From an uncultured Prevotella sp. (GTDB lineage Bacteria > Bacteroidota > Bacteroidia > Bacteroidales > Bacteroidaceae): a stretch of 43,308 nt of DNA. The translations under genes were made by a program, and so were the position numbers. The notes under the pieces were generated by a model. It did not search any database and was not told the origin of the DNA. It saw only the letters and a program-made list of their open reading frames with translations. The stretch lies in the NCBI GenBank assembly GCA_900769275.1, contig CAAGGA010000086.1, forward strand, positions 1-43,308, written 5' to 3'. Of the stretch, positions 17,015 through 25,996 are shown one piece after another. How positions within the stretch are numbered: the first letter of the stretch is position 1; every line of letters starts with the position of its first letter.

Positions 17015-19552
17015 TCATTGCCGTACATAGTCTGACTCCTTGCCGTGAAGCATTGACGGACGATAACCGCCAAGGTCAACGACTATGCGCTGCAGTACGA
17101 GACCCGGAGTCAGCGGACGGATATGCAGCTGATAAACGTCATCCTTTACAGGACGTGCCTCCATTTCCTGCTCTATCTCTATCACCCGCGCTGCACCCGC
17201 AGGGTACATCAGGTCGTAGCAGTGCTGCCAATTCATATCCTTATTCAGATTGCGAACCACGCTGCCGCATCCCTCAAACCATGTCTCCACGTCATGTCCT
17301 CCCTTGACAAAAGGCATCACAGTGGAGAATACTAACCGCACCTTAACCTTTGACGGACATGACGGGAGCGTCATACGATAGGTAATATCCCCTTTACGGC
17401 AATCTCCCACTCCCCTAAGCTCAAGGGCAGAAGCCGTCTTGCCAAGATGAGGGATGATGGTCCATGCCATTCCCTCCGGCGCAATAGCCTCGTAATAGTG
17501 TTCCGCATTCATGACAACTTCACCACCATGCTCTCTGAAGACATATCCCCCTCGCCGTACAGTCGGTGCTGTCGCCACACGTGACACCTTAGGCATGACA
17601 TTATACTGAGGACCATGCCAGGTGGTGTAGCCAATATGCACCTGCGTCATTATACCATCCCACTTACCATCTGCCATCACCTTATTATAATATAAGGTAA
17701 GGAGAGAGTCACGTTCAAAGCATTTCTCCACGCGGTCCGCATACTCGTTGGCCTCCGGGTCAGACAACTCTGCCAAATAACGGTTCATTGCCAGAGAGTA
17801 ATACATATCATATAGGTTTGCCAACGCCTGAACCGGGAAGAGTACAATCTCACGATAGGCATCCCTTGCCTCCGGAGCAATCTGCTCGTTGAGGCGCAGT
17901 GCCTCGGCTTCAAGAACAAGGAACTCGTCACGCACCTGTTTCCACTCTCCCGTAGCGAGACTATAGCTTCGGTCGTCAAGCATCTCTGCAGTGATGCGTG
18001 CCGCATACTTGTTGTAGAGATTGAGAATGCGCGCTGCCTCCTTGGCATACTCACGGGCAAACGGACGACAGAAATCCACCGTGTAATCCATGAGGTTGTC
18101 AGGATGGAAGCACGTAGGATTCCATGCCATATCCATGAAGAACTGTGTAGCAAACTCTGCCGGCTTGATGTCACCTACGTTGACTATCCACACACGGTCT
18201 ATACCCGAACGATACGCAAGGTCCATCTGCTGCCACGTCTGCTGTATCTGCATCTGCTGAAGCCATTTCATCGCACGCGGTGCTCCATAATAACTGAAAT
18301 GATAGTACATTCCGAAACCGCCCCTGCTATTACGGACATCCTCGGTAGGAATCTTACGTATGTCACCCCAGTTGTCATCACAGAGCATCACCGTCACATC
18401 CTCCGGAACATGAAAACCATCATCATAGTAATCGAGCATCTCACTATACAGAGTCCACACCAAAGGAGTCTGCCTTGCCTTGCGCCCCATGACATCCTTG
18501 ATTATGCTGCGCTGGTCATCGAATATCCGTTTCAGGAGGCACATATTCGCCTCACGTCCACCAGCATCGGCCATGGGACGATCCTCATCGCCACGCATTC
18601 CTACGGTTATCATGCTCTCATAGTCCTTTGTATTCTCTATGCCCTCACGAAAAAAACGTTTAAGTCCTTCTTCATTGGTGAGGTAGTTCCACTCTCCATT
18701 ACCATAGTTCTGCTTGGTACGCACCCATTCCTGCTGGGAACGCTGCATAGGCTCATGATGCGAAGTGCCCACGACAATGCCCATTATATCTGCAAGCCGA
18801 GGATTGTCAGGGTCATCCCAGTTGAAGCAGTTTCCCTCCAAAGTACCGTCAGGATTCTGCATCACGGGCACCATGGGACGATACTCCTTGAACGTACCCC
18901 ACATTCCAGGCCACAATAGATTTGCCTTCATACGCAGCAACAGCTCATACACCCTTTTGTACATCTTGGAGTTCATGCCTCCGAACTTCAGCTGTGCCCA
19001 TCGCTGCATACACGGATTCTCGTCATTAATGAATATTCCGCGGTATTTCACCTTAGGCTCGCCATCGGTATATACACCCGGACGTACATACACATCAGGA
19101 TGCCGTGCAACGGGAATGTCTGCCCACCAATACCATGGAGAGACTCCCAACTGACGCGAAAGTTCGTAAATGCCATATATCGTACCTCGCTTGTCCGAGC
19201 CAAGCACTACGATATTATGTGCATCAGCATCTACGATAATAAGGAACTGCTCCCATTTACCCCTCAACTGCTTTGCATAACCGGGATATTTTCCTGCAAT
19301 AGGACTCTTATCCACCGTAGCCACAGTAATCGGAGCACAAGGACTGCCCGTCACCGCTATCAGGTCCTGACGCAAATCTTCTACCGCCATCTTCACGCCC
19401 TCCCACTCCCCAGGCGCATAAACGACGGTATCACCGCCAGACGTCAGAGGCATAGTACCTGCCCCCTCAGTGAATGTCACGAAGTCTGTAGCCGCCTGTA
19501 CAGAACTATAACAACATAAGATTAGAAGAAAAAGAGAAAATACTTTTTTCAT
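17015..19552 (-). CDS. GH115 xylan alpha-1,2-glucuronidase, secreted
   Basis: 845 residues with a signal peptide (1-20, MKKVFSLFLLILCCYSSVQA). The N-terminal hexosaminidase-like alpha/beta domain (about 25-150) is followed by the TIM-barrel catalytic domain (about 160-480; KVKYRGIFINDENPC, MKANLLWPGMW and the DDNWGD segment). A helical domain and a beta-sandwich C-terminal domain (about 690-845) complete it. This is the standard GH115 architecture at slightly less than the usual length. Such enzymes remove (4-O-methyl-)glucuronic acid from intact glucuronoxylan, complementing the GH30 enzyme at 26-28 kb. It stands alone with its own promoter and terminator. Catalytic residues were not assigned because they are less clearly defined in this family. 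Confidence 0.93.
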   Translation of the reverse strand: MKKVFSLFLLILCCYSSVQAATDFVTFTEGAGTMPLTSGGDTVVYAPGEWEGVKMAVEDLRQDLIAVTGSPCAPITVATVDKSPIAGKYPGYAKQLRGKWEQFLIIVDADAHNIVVLGSDKRGTIYGIYELSRQLGVSPWYWWADIPVARHPDVYVRPGVYTDGEPKVKYRGIFINDENPCMQRWAQLKFGGMNSKMYKRVYELLLRMKANLLWPGMWGTFKEYRPMVPVMQNPDGTLEGNCFNWDDPDNPRLADIMGIVVGTSHHEPMQRSQQEWVRTKQNYGNGEWNYLTNEEGLKRFFREGIENTKDYESMITVGMRGDEDRPMADAGGREANMCLLKRIFDDQRSIIKDVMGRKARQTPLVWTLYSEMLDYYDDGFHVPEDVTVMLCDDNWGDIRKIPTEDVRNSRGGFGMYYHFSYYGAPRAMKWLQQMQIQQTWQQMDLAYRSGIDRVWIVNVGDIKPAEFATQFFMDMAWNPTCFHPDNLMDYTVDFCRPFAREYAKEAARILNLYNKYAARITAEMLDDRSYSLATGEWKQVRDEFLVLEAEALRLNEQIAPEARDAYREIVLFPVQALANLYDMYYSLAMNRYLAELSDPEANEYADRVEKCFERDSLLTLYYNKVMADGKWDGIMTQVHIGYTTWHGPQYNVMPKVSRVATAPTVRRGGYVFREHGGEVVMNAEHYYEAIAPEGMAWTIIPHLGKTASALELRGVGDCRKGDITYRMTLPSCPSKVKVRLVFSTVMPFVKGGHDVETWFEGCGSVVRNLNKDMNWQHCYDLMYPAGAARVIEIEQEMEARPVKDDVYQLHIRPLTPGLVLQRIVVDLGGYRPSMLHGKESDYVRQ

Positions 19553-19695
19553 TAGTTATCGGTATAAAAATCCATAATTCGTCCTGACACCATGCCATAT
19601 CCAACAAGGACACTGTTATTTCGCGTTGCAATCCTACGCCTCATCTATTCTGAAAACCGAAAGCAACAAGCTTAACTCCTTTAGAAAAACTTCTG

Positions 19696-19727
19696 CAAAT
19701 ATACGAATAAATATATTATTCTCCAAC
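19696..19727 (-). promoter_or_regulatory. Probable promoter for the GH115 gene
   Basis: Minus-strand GTTG (19724-19727, one off TTTG), 20 bp, then TATATTTG (19696-19703). The implied leader is about 140 nt. Confidence 0.5.
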
Positions 19728-19784
19728 ACATTCACTGGGAAACATGAGTGGAATGGCAATATTATGCAATAAAACCCACAAAAC

Positions 19785-19820
19785 AAAAAATTCGGAACTT
19801 CCATGACAAGAAGTTCCGAA
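19785..19820 (-). terminator. Terminator of the initiator tRNA gene
   Basis: Perfect 11-bp stem (19791-19801 with 19810-19820), an 8-nt loop and a T6 run on the minus strand (19785-19790). It starts 9 nt after the tRNA 3' end. Confidence 0.85.
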
Positions 19821-19829
19821 CCCGAATTG

Positions 19830-19902
19830 TTGCGGAGGCTCGACTCGAACGAACGACCTCCAGGTTATGAGCCTGGCGAGCTACCAACTGCTCCACTCCG
19901 CG
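19830..19902 (-). tRNA. Initiator tRNA-fMet (anticodon CAU)
   Basis: A 73-nt cloverleaf without encoded CCA. The acceptor stem is CGCGGAG with CTCCGCA, so position 1 C faces A72 unpaired, the hallmark that lets formyltransferase recognise the initiator. The A11-U24 D-stem pair of initiators is present, as are anticodon loop CUCAUAA and T arm GUUCG-UUCGAGU-CGAGC. The anticodon stem is CCAGG/CCUGG, so the usual three consecutive G-C pairs (29-31) are A-U, G-C, G-C. The overall sequence closely follows E. coli initiator tRNA. It has its own terminator (19785-19820). Confidence 0.95.
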
Positions 19903-20046
19903 ATATGAAAAATTACGCTGCATCAGATTGCTTATCAAATGCGGATGCAAAATTACTGCTTTATTTTGAAACCTCCAAATGTTTTCGGTCTTTTTTTGAC
20001 AGACACCAAGCCTTTTCTTGTTTTTTGTCAATTATTCCCTCACATA

Positions 20047-20078
20047 TTTGCTCGTTTTGCATATTTTTCCTAACTTTG
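20047..20078 (+). promoter_or_regulatory. Promoter for the TetR-type regulator gene
   Basis: TTTG (20047-20050), 20 bp, then TAACTTTG (20071-20078), a full consensus match. The leader to the ATG at 20183 would be about 98 nt. Confidence 0.7.
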
Positions 20079-20182
20079 CACACGATTATGGCACTGTGCC
20101 GAATCAACATTCTCGAAGGAATATTCTCACGCTTTGACCGCCAGGGAATACATCCGGAAAACCAGAAAACCTCAAGAGACCT

Positions 20183-20770
20183 ATGTCAATCAGCAAAACA
20201 GAACGTACGTTTGTAGATGTAGCCCGCCAGCTCTTTGCGAAGAAAGGACTGGAAGGCACTACAATGAACGACATCGCCGTAGCCTCCGGTAAAGGAAGAC
20301 GGACACTCTATACCTACTTCAGCAAGAAAGAGGACATTTATTCCGCTGTCATAGAGTCGGAACTGGAACGCCTTTCTGAAAAACTTGATGAGGTGGCAGC
20401 AAGAAAGATACGCCCACAGGACAAGATTATCGAACTCATCTACACACACCTCAGCATGATACGCGAGACTGTAGTCAGGAACGGTAACCTCCGGGCAGAG
20501 TTCTTCCGCAATATCTGGATGGTAGAAAAAGTACGAAAGAAGTTCGATGCAGACGAGATAGCCATCTTCCGTAAAGTATATGAGAACGGAAAGCAATACG
20601 GTGAGTTCGACATAGACAACGTAAACCTCGTGGCGGAGATAACACACTACTGCATAAAAGGTCTTGAAGTGCCATATATCTATGGTCGTCTCGGACACGG
20701 GCTTACTGACGAGACAAGCAAGCCACTCGTACGCAAATTCGTATATGGTGCGCTGGGAAAGATGGTATAG
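20183..20770 (+). CDS. TetR/AcrR-family transcriptional regulator
   Basis: A 195-residue DNA-binding protein. The N-terminal TetR helix-turn-helix lies at about residues 8-55 (ARQLFAKKGLEGTTMNDIAVASGKGRRTLYTYFSKKEDIY), with the characteristic TLYTYFxxKEDI. The C-terminal helical domain (about 75-195) would bind ligand and dimerise. Fatty-acid-related control is suggested only by the neighbouring fabG 147 bp downstream on the same strand. No palindromic operator was identified. The two genes could share a transcript because no separate promoter for fabG was found. The Met at 20183 is preferred because it follows the promoter and gives the normal family N-terminus. Confidence 0.9.
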   Translation: MSISKTERTFVDVARQLFAKKGLEGTTMNDIAVASGKGRRTLYTYFSKKEDIYSAVIESELERLSEKLDEVAARKIRPQDKIIELIYTHLSMIRETVVRNGNLRAEFFRNIWMVEKVRKKFDADEIAIFRKVYENGKQYGEFDIDNVNLVAEITHYCIKGLEVPYIYGRLGHGLTDETSKPLVRKFVYGALGKMV

Positions 20771-20917
20771 CAGGATACAGCATACCCGGACAACATGACA
20801 TCCTGCAGAATATTGCGTCACGAGAAAAGGCTATCGCACAGAATAATGCGCAGCGCATGACTGGCACGACAACAGAAAACATCACCAATACATTATTTTT
20901 ATTACTATAAACTGAAA

Positions 20918-21676
20918 ATGGGATTATTATCAGGAAAGACAGCACTCGTAACAGGTGCTGCACGTGGCATCGGTAAAGCCGTAGCCATGAAGTTCGCTCA
21001 GGAAGGTGCAAACATTGCCTTCACCGACCTCGTACTCAATGATGAAATGGCAGCAGGTCTTGAGGCTACACGCAAGGAGATAGAGGCTCTCGGCGTAAAA
21101 TGTAATGCCTATGCCGGCAATGCCGCTGATTTTGCAGAGACAGAAGCCGTCGTTGCAAAAATAAAGGAAGACTTCGGCTCCATTGACGTACTCGTAAACA
21201 ATGCCGGAATTACAAAGGACGGACTGATGCTACGCATGAGCGAAGCACAATGGGATGCAGTGCTGAACGTGAACCTCAAGTCTGCATTCAACTTTATCCA
21301 TGCCTGCGCACCAATAATGCTCCGTCAGCGAGGCGGCTCCATCATCAATATGTCAAGCGTTGTAGGCGTACACGGTAATGCAGGACAGTGCAACTACTCC
21401 GCTTCCAAGGCAGGAATGATTGGTCTTGCAAAGTCCATCGCACAGGAACTCGGACCGAAAGGCGTACGTGCCAATGCCGTAGCTCCCGGCTTTATCGAGA
21501 CAGCCATGACAGCACAGTTGCCGGAAGAGGTACGTGCCGACTGGATGAAGAAGATACCTCTCCGCCGTGGCGGTCAAGTAGAGGACATTGCCAACGTCTG
21601 CCTGTTCCTCGCTTCTGACATGTCAAGCTACGTAACAGGACAGGTAATACAGATTGACGGCGGAATGAATATGTAA
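20918..21676 (+). CDS. fabG: 3-oxoacyl-[acyl-carrier-protein] reductase FabG
   Basis: A 252-residue short-chain dehydrogenase that reduces 3-oxoacyl-ACP with NADPH in fatty-acid elongation. It has the nucleotide-binding TGAARGIG (residues 12-19), NNAG (94-97), catalytic Ser147 in NMSSVVG, and Tyr160/Lys164 in NYSASK. PGFIETAMT then follows, a typical FabG substrate-loop sequence. Length and motifs are those of genuine FabG rather than a generic dehydrogenase. It follows the TetR-type gene and is followed by a hairpin terminator at 21737-21772. Confidence 0.93.
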   Translation: MGLLSGKTALVTGAARGIGKAVAMKFAQEGANIAFTDLVLNDEMAAGLEATRKEIEALGVKCNAYAGNAADFAETEAVVAKIKEDFGSIDVLVNNAGITKDGLMLRMSEAQWDAVLNVNLKSAFNFIHACAPIMLRQRGGSIINMSSVVGVHGNAGQCNYSASKAGMIGLAKSIAQELGPKGVRANAVAPGFIETAMTAQLPEEVRADWMKKIPLRRGGQVEDIANVCLFLASDMSSYVTGQVIQIDGGMNM

Positions 21677-21736
21677 TTCATACCATTTTCTACTTTTGGA
21701 TGAATGACCATATATGTCATCATCCTTTCTTATCCA

Positions 21737-21772
21737 AATACTCCCGAACCATAGTCTTGGTCCGGGAGTATT
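21737..21772 (+). terminator. Hairpin terminator after fabG
   Basis: 15-bp arms (21737-21751 and 21758-21772, one mismatch) with a 6-nt loop, about 60 bp after the fabG stop. The T-tract after it is poor (TTCACATTG), so it may need Rho or act mainly as an RNA-stabilising stem. Confidence 0.55.
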
Positions 21773-21891
21773 CACATTGCTCCGGGAATGGAAATTATCA
21801 TGATATACAAAGTCTCTTGTTATAGATTAAGAAAACACAGAGATACTGAAGAATGACAAGGTTGTTACTGCAAGTATAATGGACTTATTCG

Positions 21892-21899
21892 TAACTTTG
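21892..21899 (+). promoter_or_regulatory. -7 box of a probable promoter for the MATE gene
   Basis: TAACTTTG followed by C, matching the Bacteroidota -7 consensus, about 100 bp before the ATG at 22002. The -33 region has only a weak TACTG-like match. Confidence 0.45.
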
Positions 21900-21941
21900 C
21901 GCAGTGAATCAGAAATAGACATAGCAGATTAAGTTCTTAAG

Positions 21942-21958
21942 GGTGGTTCTATAAATTA
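21942..21958 (+). repeat. Dispersed GGTGG-TTCTAT-AAT motif, copy 1
   Basis: GGTGGTTCTATAAATTA. Related copies occur at 29033-29048 and 43224-43239, all intergenic. This copy falls in the leader of the MATE gene. Confidence 0.55.
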
Positions 21959-22001
21959 GCCTTAATAACATCACACTTACATAGGAATAACAATCGCAAC
22001 A

Positions 22002-23339
22002 ATGAGCAACGGAATAAGTCTCAAAAGGCAACTGAACAGTCTGGTAATGCCGATACTTATCGAGACCCTACTCACATTCATGCTTGGCGGTATAGATACA
22101 TTCATGCTTAGTCAGCATAGTGACAACGCAGTAGCCGCTGTTGGCATGGATAACCAGATTCTGCAACTCGTATTTCTGCTTTTCACTATAATCAATGCAG
22201 GAACATCTGTGCTATGTTCACAATACTTCGGCGCACGGCTGCACGACCGTTTTATAGCCGTAAGCGGTGTGGCTCTAATAATGAACATCATGATAGGGCT
22301 TGTCACAAGTTTTGCCCTTATATCCTATGCCCACCCCATTCTACGTTTCATGGGATTACGTCCGGAACTGATGTCAGACGGCATCCCATACCTAAGAATA
22401 GTAGGAGGTTTTGCCTTTGCGCAGGCTGTCACGACAACAGTAAGTGCCATACTTCGCAGTGCCAACAAACCTGTCTATCCGATGATAGTCATCGCTGTGG
22501 TGAATATTCTGAATATCATTGGAAACTATTGTCTTATTTTTGGAAAATTCGGCTTACCTGCACTTGGTGCTGAAGGAGCGGCAATCTCCACAAGTATCTC
22601 GCGGACAGTATCAATGCTAATGCTTGCCGTCATGCTTCAAAGGAAACTCATTCCCAACTTCCCACTACGCCTTTTCCGTCCTTTCCCATATTCCGAAATG
22701 CAAAAACTGCTTAAAATCGGCTTACCCTCCGCCGGAGAAAACATATCCTATAATCTGCAGCAACTTGTACTAATATACTTTATAAACATGATTGGCAACG
22801 AAGCCTTGACTGCACGTATTTACATTGGCAACATCGTAATGTTCGTGTATCTCTATGCCATCTGCATTGCACAAGGCAACAGCATAATGGTGGGAAATCT
22901 TACTGGCATGGACAAAAACAACGCTTCGTATATTGTAGGAAAACTATCATGGCATCGCGGGGCTATGGTCAGTCTGTTCTTCTCTGTGATATGTGCACTT
23001 TTCGGACCTTTTATCACAAGCTTTCTTACCGATAACGATGAAATAGCACGTTTGGTATGTTACTGTTTCTGGATAGACGTACTGCTTGAGATTGGCAAGT
23101 GCATAAATATATGGGCTACAAACACGCTACGTGCTACAGGCGACATATTCTTCCCTTTCTATCTCGGTCTTATAGTACAATGGCTAATAGGTGTAGGATG
23201 CGGTTATTTCCTCGGTATAACGTGCGGTTTTGGACTTATAGGTATGTGGTTTGCCTTTGCATTGGATGAGAATATCCGCGGTATCGTCTTCGTAAACCGA
23301 TGGAACAGCATGAAATGGGTAGGGCGAAGTTTTACGTGA
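22002..23339 (+). CDS. MATE-family efflux transporter
   Basis: A 445-residue inner-membrane protein with about 12 hydrophobic spans. The two six-helix halves follow the MATE pattern. The opening is MPILIETLLTFMLGGIDTFMLSQHSDNAVAAVG, and the 'C-S-Q-Y-x-G-A' segment typical of the family follows (LCSQYFGARLHDR, about residues 69-81). These carriers export drugs or metabolites in exchange for Na+ or H+. The substrate is not predictable. It is a single gene with its own promoter box and a terminator hairpin 77 bp after the stop. Many genomes annotate this subgroup as NorM/DinF-like, which the sequence here does not decide. Confidence 0.9.
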   Translation: MSNGISLKRQLNSLVMPILIETLLTFMLGGIDTFMLSQHSDNAVAAVGMDNQILQLVFLLFTIINAGTSVLCSQYFGARLHDRFIAVSGVALIMNIMIGLVTSFALISYAHPILRFMGLRPELMSDGIPYLRIVGGFAFAQAVTTTVSAILRSANKPVYPMIVIAVVNILNIIGNYCLIFGKFGLPALGAEGAAISTSISRTVSMLMLAVMLQRKLIPNFPLRLFRPFPYSEMQKLLKIGLPSAGENISYNLQQLVLIYFINMIGNEALTARIYIGNIVMFVYLYAICIAQGNSIMVGNLTGMDKNNASYIVGKLSWHRGAMVSLFFSVICALFGPFITSFLTDNDEIARLVCYCFWIDVLLEIGKCINIWATNTLRATGDIFFPFYLGLIVQWLIGVGCGYFLGITCGFGLIGMWFAFALDENIRGIVFVNRWNSMKWVGRSFT

Positions 23340-23416
23340 GTTCGCCTACCCGATTAAATCCACATTCCCCTCAACCCTCGGAATGCCAATATCAAACGTT
23401 TAAGAAAACAAAACAG

Positions 23417-23459
23417 AATAGCGACCATATACTTCAAGAATGAAGCAATGGTCGCTATT
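23417..23459. terminator. Bidirectional terminator between MATE and lipoprotein genes
   Basis: Perfect 12-bp stem (23417-23428 with 23448-23459). The loop itself contains CTTCA/TGAAG, so the structure is one long stem. T-rich sequence follows on the plus strand (ATTATTTCTCGGTTTTC), and a T4-G-T4 stretch follows on the minus strand. It lies between convergent gene ends. Confidence 0.7.
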
Positions 23460-23547
23460 ATTATTTCTCGGTTTTCTGTTTCGCATTCTATATTCCCTCA
23501 CTTTCAGAGCAACTATAATTCAGCAACTCTTACCTAGGGAATCACAC

Positions 23548-24600
23548 TTAATAATGTGCAGTTAGAGTATTAACCACAACAGTTCTTATCCTCTGTCCTG
23601 CCTCATATTCGGAGTAGTCCTCATATATACGCATCTGTTTTCCGGCAAAACGAACGGTACACTCTCCCGTCCAATCATAATCATAATCATAATCATATTC
23701 TGAATCATAATAGTCTTCATAGTGGAATATACCTTGGGAAGCGTCCACCCAACTCCATGCAGCCAACTCCATTTCTCCGTTAAGATATGAGACAATGTAC
23801 GTGCCAAATCTTGTAAATTTAACCTTGTATGGAGCCTCATCATCGCCATCCAAGAAATCGTCCTCCTCAAATTCATCACTGTCAATTGACGGTGACAACT
23901 CGAACAGGGTTTCCGCCTTGCCATCCTTGATTGTCTGCTTTCCATGAACGCAATATGCGTTATTGATATACCCCCAGAATTCAAGGCTGTTGATATTCCA
24001 ACTCCTGCACAAACTTTTTGTAGCACTATCTACTGTTTTCGTTTCAGTATTGACATATACGGTTGAAGTCCTGCCGTTTCTGTCAATGTAGGAGATTGTG
24101 GCATTTGAACCTGTTTCTTCAAGGATTTCCATAGATGTGCCATTACTGAGGACATACTTGTTTTCTCCTTGTTTTGTATAAGTACCGTATTCGCAGCCAT
24201 TTCCGAATGTGACTGTTTCATTATCAGTCCCTCTCGTTGTTGCGGCCTTGAATGAGAGTCCTGCACCACTCTTCAGGACAGTTACTTTCTTTCCTGCAAG
24301 CCCTACACTTACCTTTCCGCTTTTTGCCAGCAGTTTGTCATCGGAAAGAATGAGATAGTGACCGTCTGCCATGAACTCTACGGAGCCGAATGGCATCACA
24401 CCGCTCTGCTGCACGATGTATTTCCTTGCACTCTCTGCGTATGGTTCCTCCGAGAGATTATTGAGATTGAACTCTGAGGATGGCAATGCTCCCTCAGGCA
24501 CGGAGCCTCCATTGCCTGTACCGTCTTCGTCATCATCACCGCATGACACGGTAAGCATTGAGCACATTGTCAGCAATAATATCAAATACTTGTATTTCAT
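23548..24600 (-). CDS. Lipoprotein of unknown function with an Asp/Tyr-rich C-terminal segment
   Basis: 350 residues. The N-terminus is a lipoprotein signal with lipobox MLTVSCGDDDED (Cys20), and acidic residues after the Cys suggest surface export in Bacteroidota. The remainder is beta-rich with repeated short strands (for example GHYLILSDDKLLAKSGKVSVGL). I recognise no named family. Near residues 302-311 a DYDYDYD-type tract is encoded by a hexanucleotide microsatellite (23673-23696). Gene order and the 76-bp gap indicate cotranscription after the coiled-coil/beta-barrel gene upstream, so the two may form one envelope complex. That is inference. No catalytic motif was seen. Confidence 0.8.
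   Translation of the reverse strand: MKYKYLILLLTMCSMLTVSCGDDDEDGTGNGGSVPEGALPSSEFNLNNLSEEPYAESARKYIVQQSGVMPFGSVEFMADGHYLILSDDKLLAKSGKVSVGLAGKKVTVLKSGAGLSFKAATTRGTDNETVTFGNGCEYGTYTKQGENKYVLSNGTSMEILEETGSNATISYIDRNGRTSTVYVNTETKTVDSATKSLCRSWNINSLEFWGYINNAYCVHGKQTIKDGKAETLFELSPSIDSDEFEEDDFLDGDDEAPYKVKFTRFGTYIVSYLNGEMELAAWSWVDASQGIFHYEDYYDSEYDYDYDYDWTGECTVRFAGKQMRIYEDYSEYEAGQRIRTVVVNTLTAHY
23673..23696. repeat. Hexanucleotide repeat (AATCAT)4 inside the lipoprotein gene
   Basis: Four exact 6-bp units. Being a multiple of three, copy-number change would alter the number of Asp-Tyr pairs without breaking the frame. Confidence 0.8.
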
Positions 24601-24676
24601 AATGCCGTCTTGTTGTCTTTGTTGTTATGTTGTCCGTGGAAAATATGCTGTCTTGCGAAATAACTTCCTACCGGGA

Positions 24677-25648
24677 TTAGAAGCGGAATGCGATATATAC
24701 ACGTGGGCAGACGTTCTTCAACTTGAATTTCTCAGTAGAGAAGATGCTTCCGCCATCCTCTTCATCACCCTCATCCTCATCGAAAGATGCCTGCTTGTAT
24801 TCCAACTTGCTCCAGTTCCATTCCGCACCGAGAGAGATTGTCTTGTACGACAAGGACAGACCTGCCTCCGTAGCTACTCCGAAACCGTATGAGAACTTGT
24901 CGTTCTCGATAATTCCTGACGCTATCGGCTTGACATGGAAATATGTATGTACTATCAGGTAATCCACCGGATTGATGGAGAGACTCGGACCTACATGCAA
25001 AGCATAATCTATCTTGTGCATTCCCAGCTTTATGCCTGCCATGTCAAGTATTGAGCCATCGGGGCTTCCGCTTTCTATGTCATCGAAACCATTGCCGCTG
25101 CCAGAATTGCCGGTATTTCCTGTCTGGCTGCCATTTCCTTGCAACTTTGGGGTATCAAATTTGAGTTTTGAATAAGTCAAATCCACGAAACCGAAATCAA
25201 TGGCGAACTTCATTATTCCGGCAATCGGCTTGCTGTGAAGATATGCGGACTTGCCCCTTTGCATGAAGACGGAGAAGTCTGTTTTCCATTCCATACTTGT
25301 ACCGTCAGTACGTTCTACATCCGGGAAAGCTACACCTATTTTCCAGTATTTCTTGCGTTTCCATACTTTCTCCCATTGGTTCTCCTGCTCCAGCTGAGTC
25401 TGTCTTTGAGTCAGTTCATCAATACGGGAGTTGAGTGCGCTGATGGCATTCTCTGTCTGCTCAGTGTCTGTCTCCGCTATCGCATTGCCTACATCTTCAT
25501 GTAGGGCGATTGCCATGGTATCTTCCTGTATTGGGTCAAGTACCACGGTATCCTCCTGTAGTCTAATATCGACAATGTCCTGCGCTGATGAGTATGAGAA
25601 TACACTCATCATCATTCCTACCATAAACAAAATTCTGCTTTTCCTCAT
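24677..25648 (-). CDS. Putative outer-membrane beta-barrel protein with N-terminal coiled coil
   Basis: 323 residues. A signal peptide (1 to about 22, ending SYSSA) precedes an acidic linker and a short coiled coil (about 62-92, ISALNSRIDELTQRQTQLEQ). Next comes the basic segment WEKVWKRKKYWKIG and then alternating hydrophobic/polar strands ending VYIAFRF, with the C-terminal Phe typical of barrel proteins. A low-complexity Gly/Asn/Ser loop (about 170-190) and an acidic loop (DEDEGDEEDGG, about 295-305) would face outside. I know similar unnamed Prevotella/Bacteroides proteins but no function. It is the first gene of a two-gene unit with the lipoprotein and has a consensus promoter. Confidence 0.75.
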   Translation of the reverse strand: MRKSRILFMVGMMMSVFSYSSAQDIVDIRLQEDTVVLDPIQEDTMAIALHEDVGNAIAETDTEQTENAISALNSRIDELTQRQTQLEQENQWEKVWKRKKYWKIGVAFPDVERTDGTSMEWKTDFSVFMQRGKSAYLHSKPIAGIMKFAIDFGFVDLTYSKLKFDTPKLQGNGSQTGNTGNSGSGNGFDDIESGSPDGSILDMAGIKLGMHKIDYALHVGPSLSINPVDYLIVHTYFHVKPIASGIIENDKFSYGFGVATEAGLSLSYKTISLGAEWNWSKLEYKQASFDEDEGDEEDGGSIFSTEKFKLKNVCPRVYIAFRF

Positions 25649-25702
25649 AATCCTTGTGACTGTAAAAATAAAATGTTTGTTCCTTTATGTTCTAAATTAA
25701 TG

Positions 25703-25735
25703 CAAAGATAGTAAAAAAAATACAAAAAGAACAAA
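25703..25735 (-). promoter_or_regulatory. Promoter for the beta-barrel/lipoprotein pair
   Basis: Minus-strand TTTG (25732-25735), 21 bp, then TATCTTTG (25703-25710). The leader to the ATG at 25648 is about 48 nt. Confidence 0.65.
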
Positions 25736-25996
25736 CTATACCTTTATTTTTTACTTTTACATAGAAAAAAGAAAAGGTCGCACCAGTGATGTGATGAAAA
25801 CTCCGAGTGAATATGATTAGAGAGTCACCCGTCTTTGTAATCCATCGGCAATGTCTGCTTACCCAATGTGATGTCACCCGAAGTGCTTATGCCACTGGGC
25901 ATAATGGCCCGCCATTGACAAGGAGACTGTCTCGGTTTTCAGAAAATATTGATGAGTATCCCTATCGAACCGATGCGACCTATATATGTGTATCAC

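Larger units (their letters stand above)
21677..22001. other. Intergenic region fabG to MATE gene
   Basis: Besides the hairpin at 21737-21772 it contains TAACTTTG (21892-21899), a good -7 box for the MATE gene though without a clear TTTG 20 bp before it. It also contains one copy of a GGTGG-TTCTAT-AAT motif (21942-21958) that recurs at 29033 and 43224. No gene is visible. Confidence 0.5.

Noticed and set aside
25830..25930. A leftward frame reading QWRAIMPSGISTSGDITLG as a possible gene fragment
   Set aside because: It looks protein-like but I recognise no family, it is bounded by stops after about 38 codons, and the evidence is too thin for a pseudogene call.
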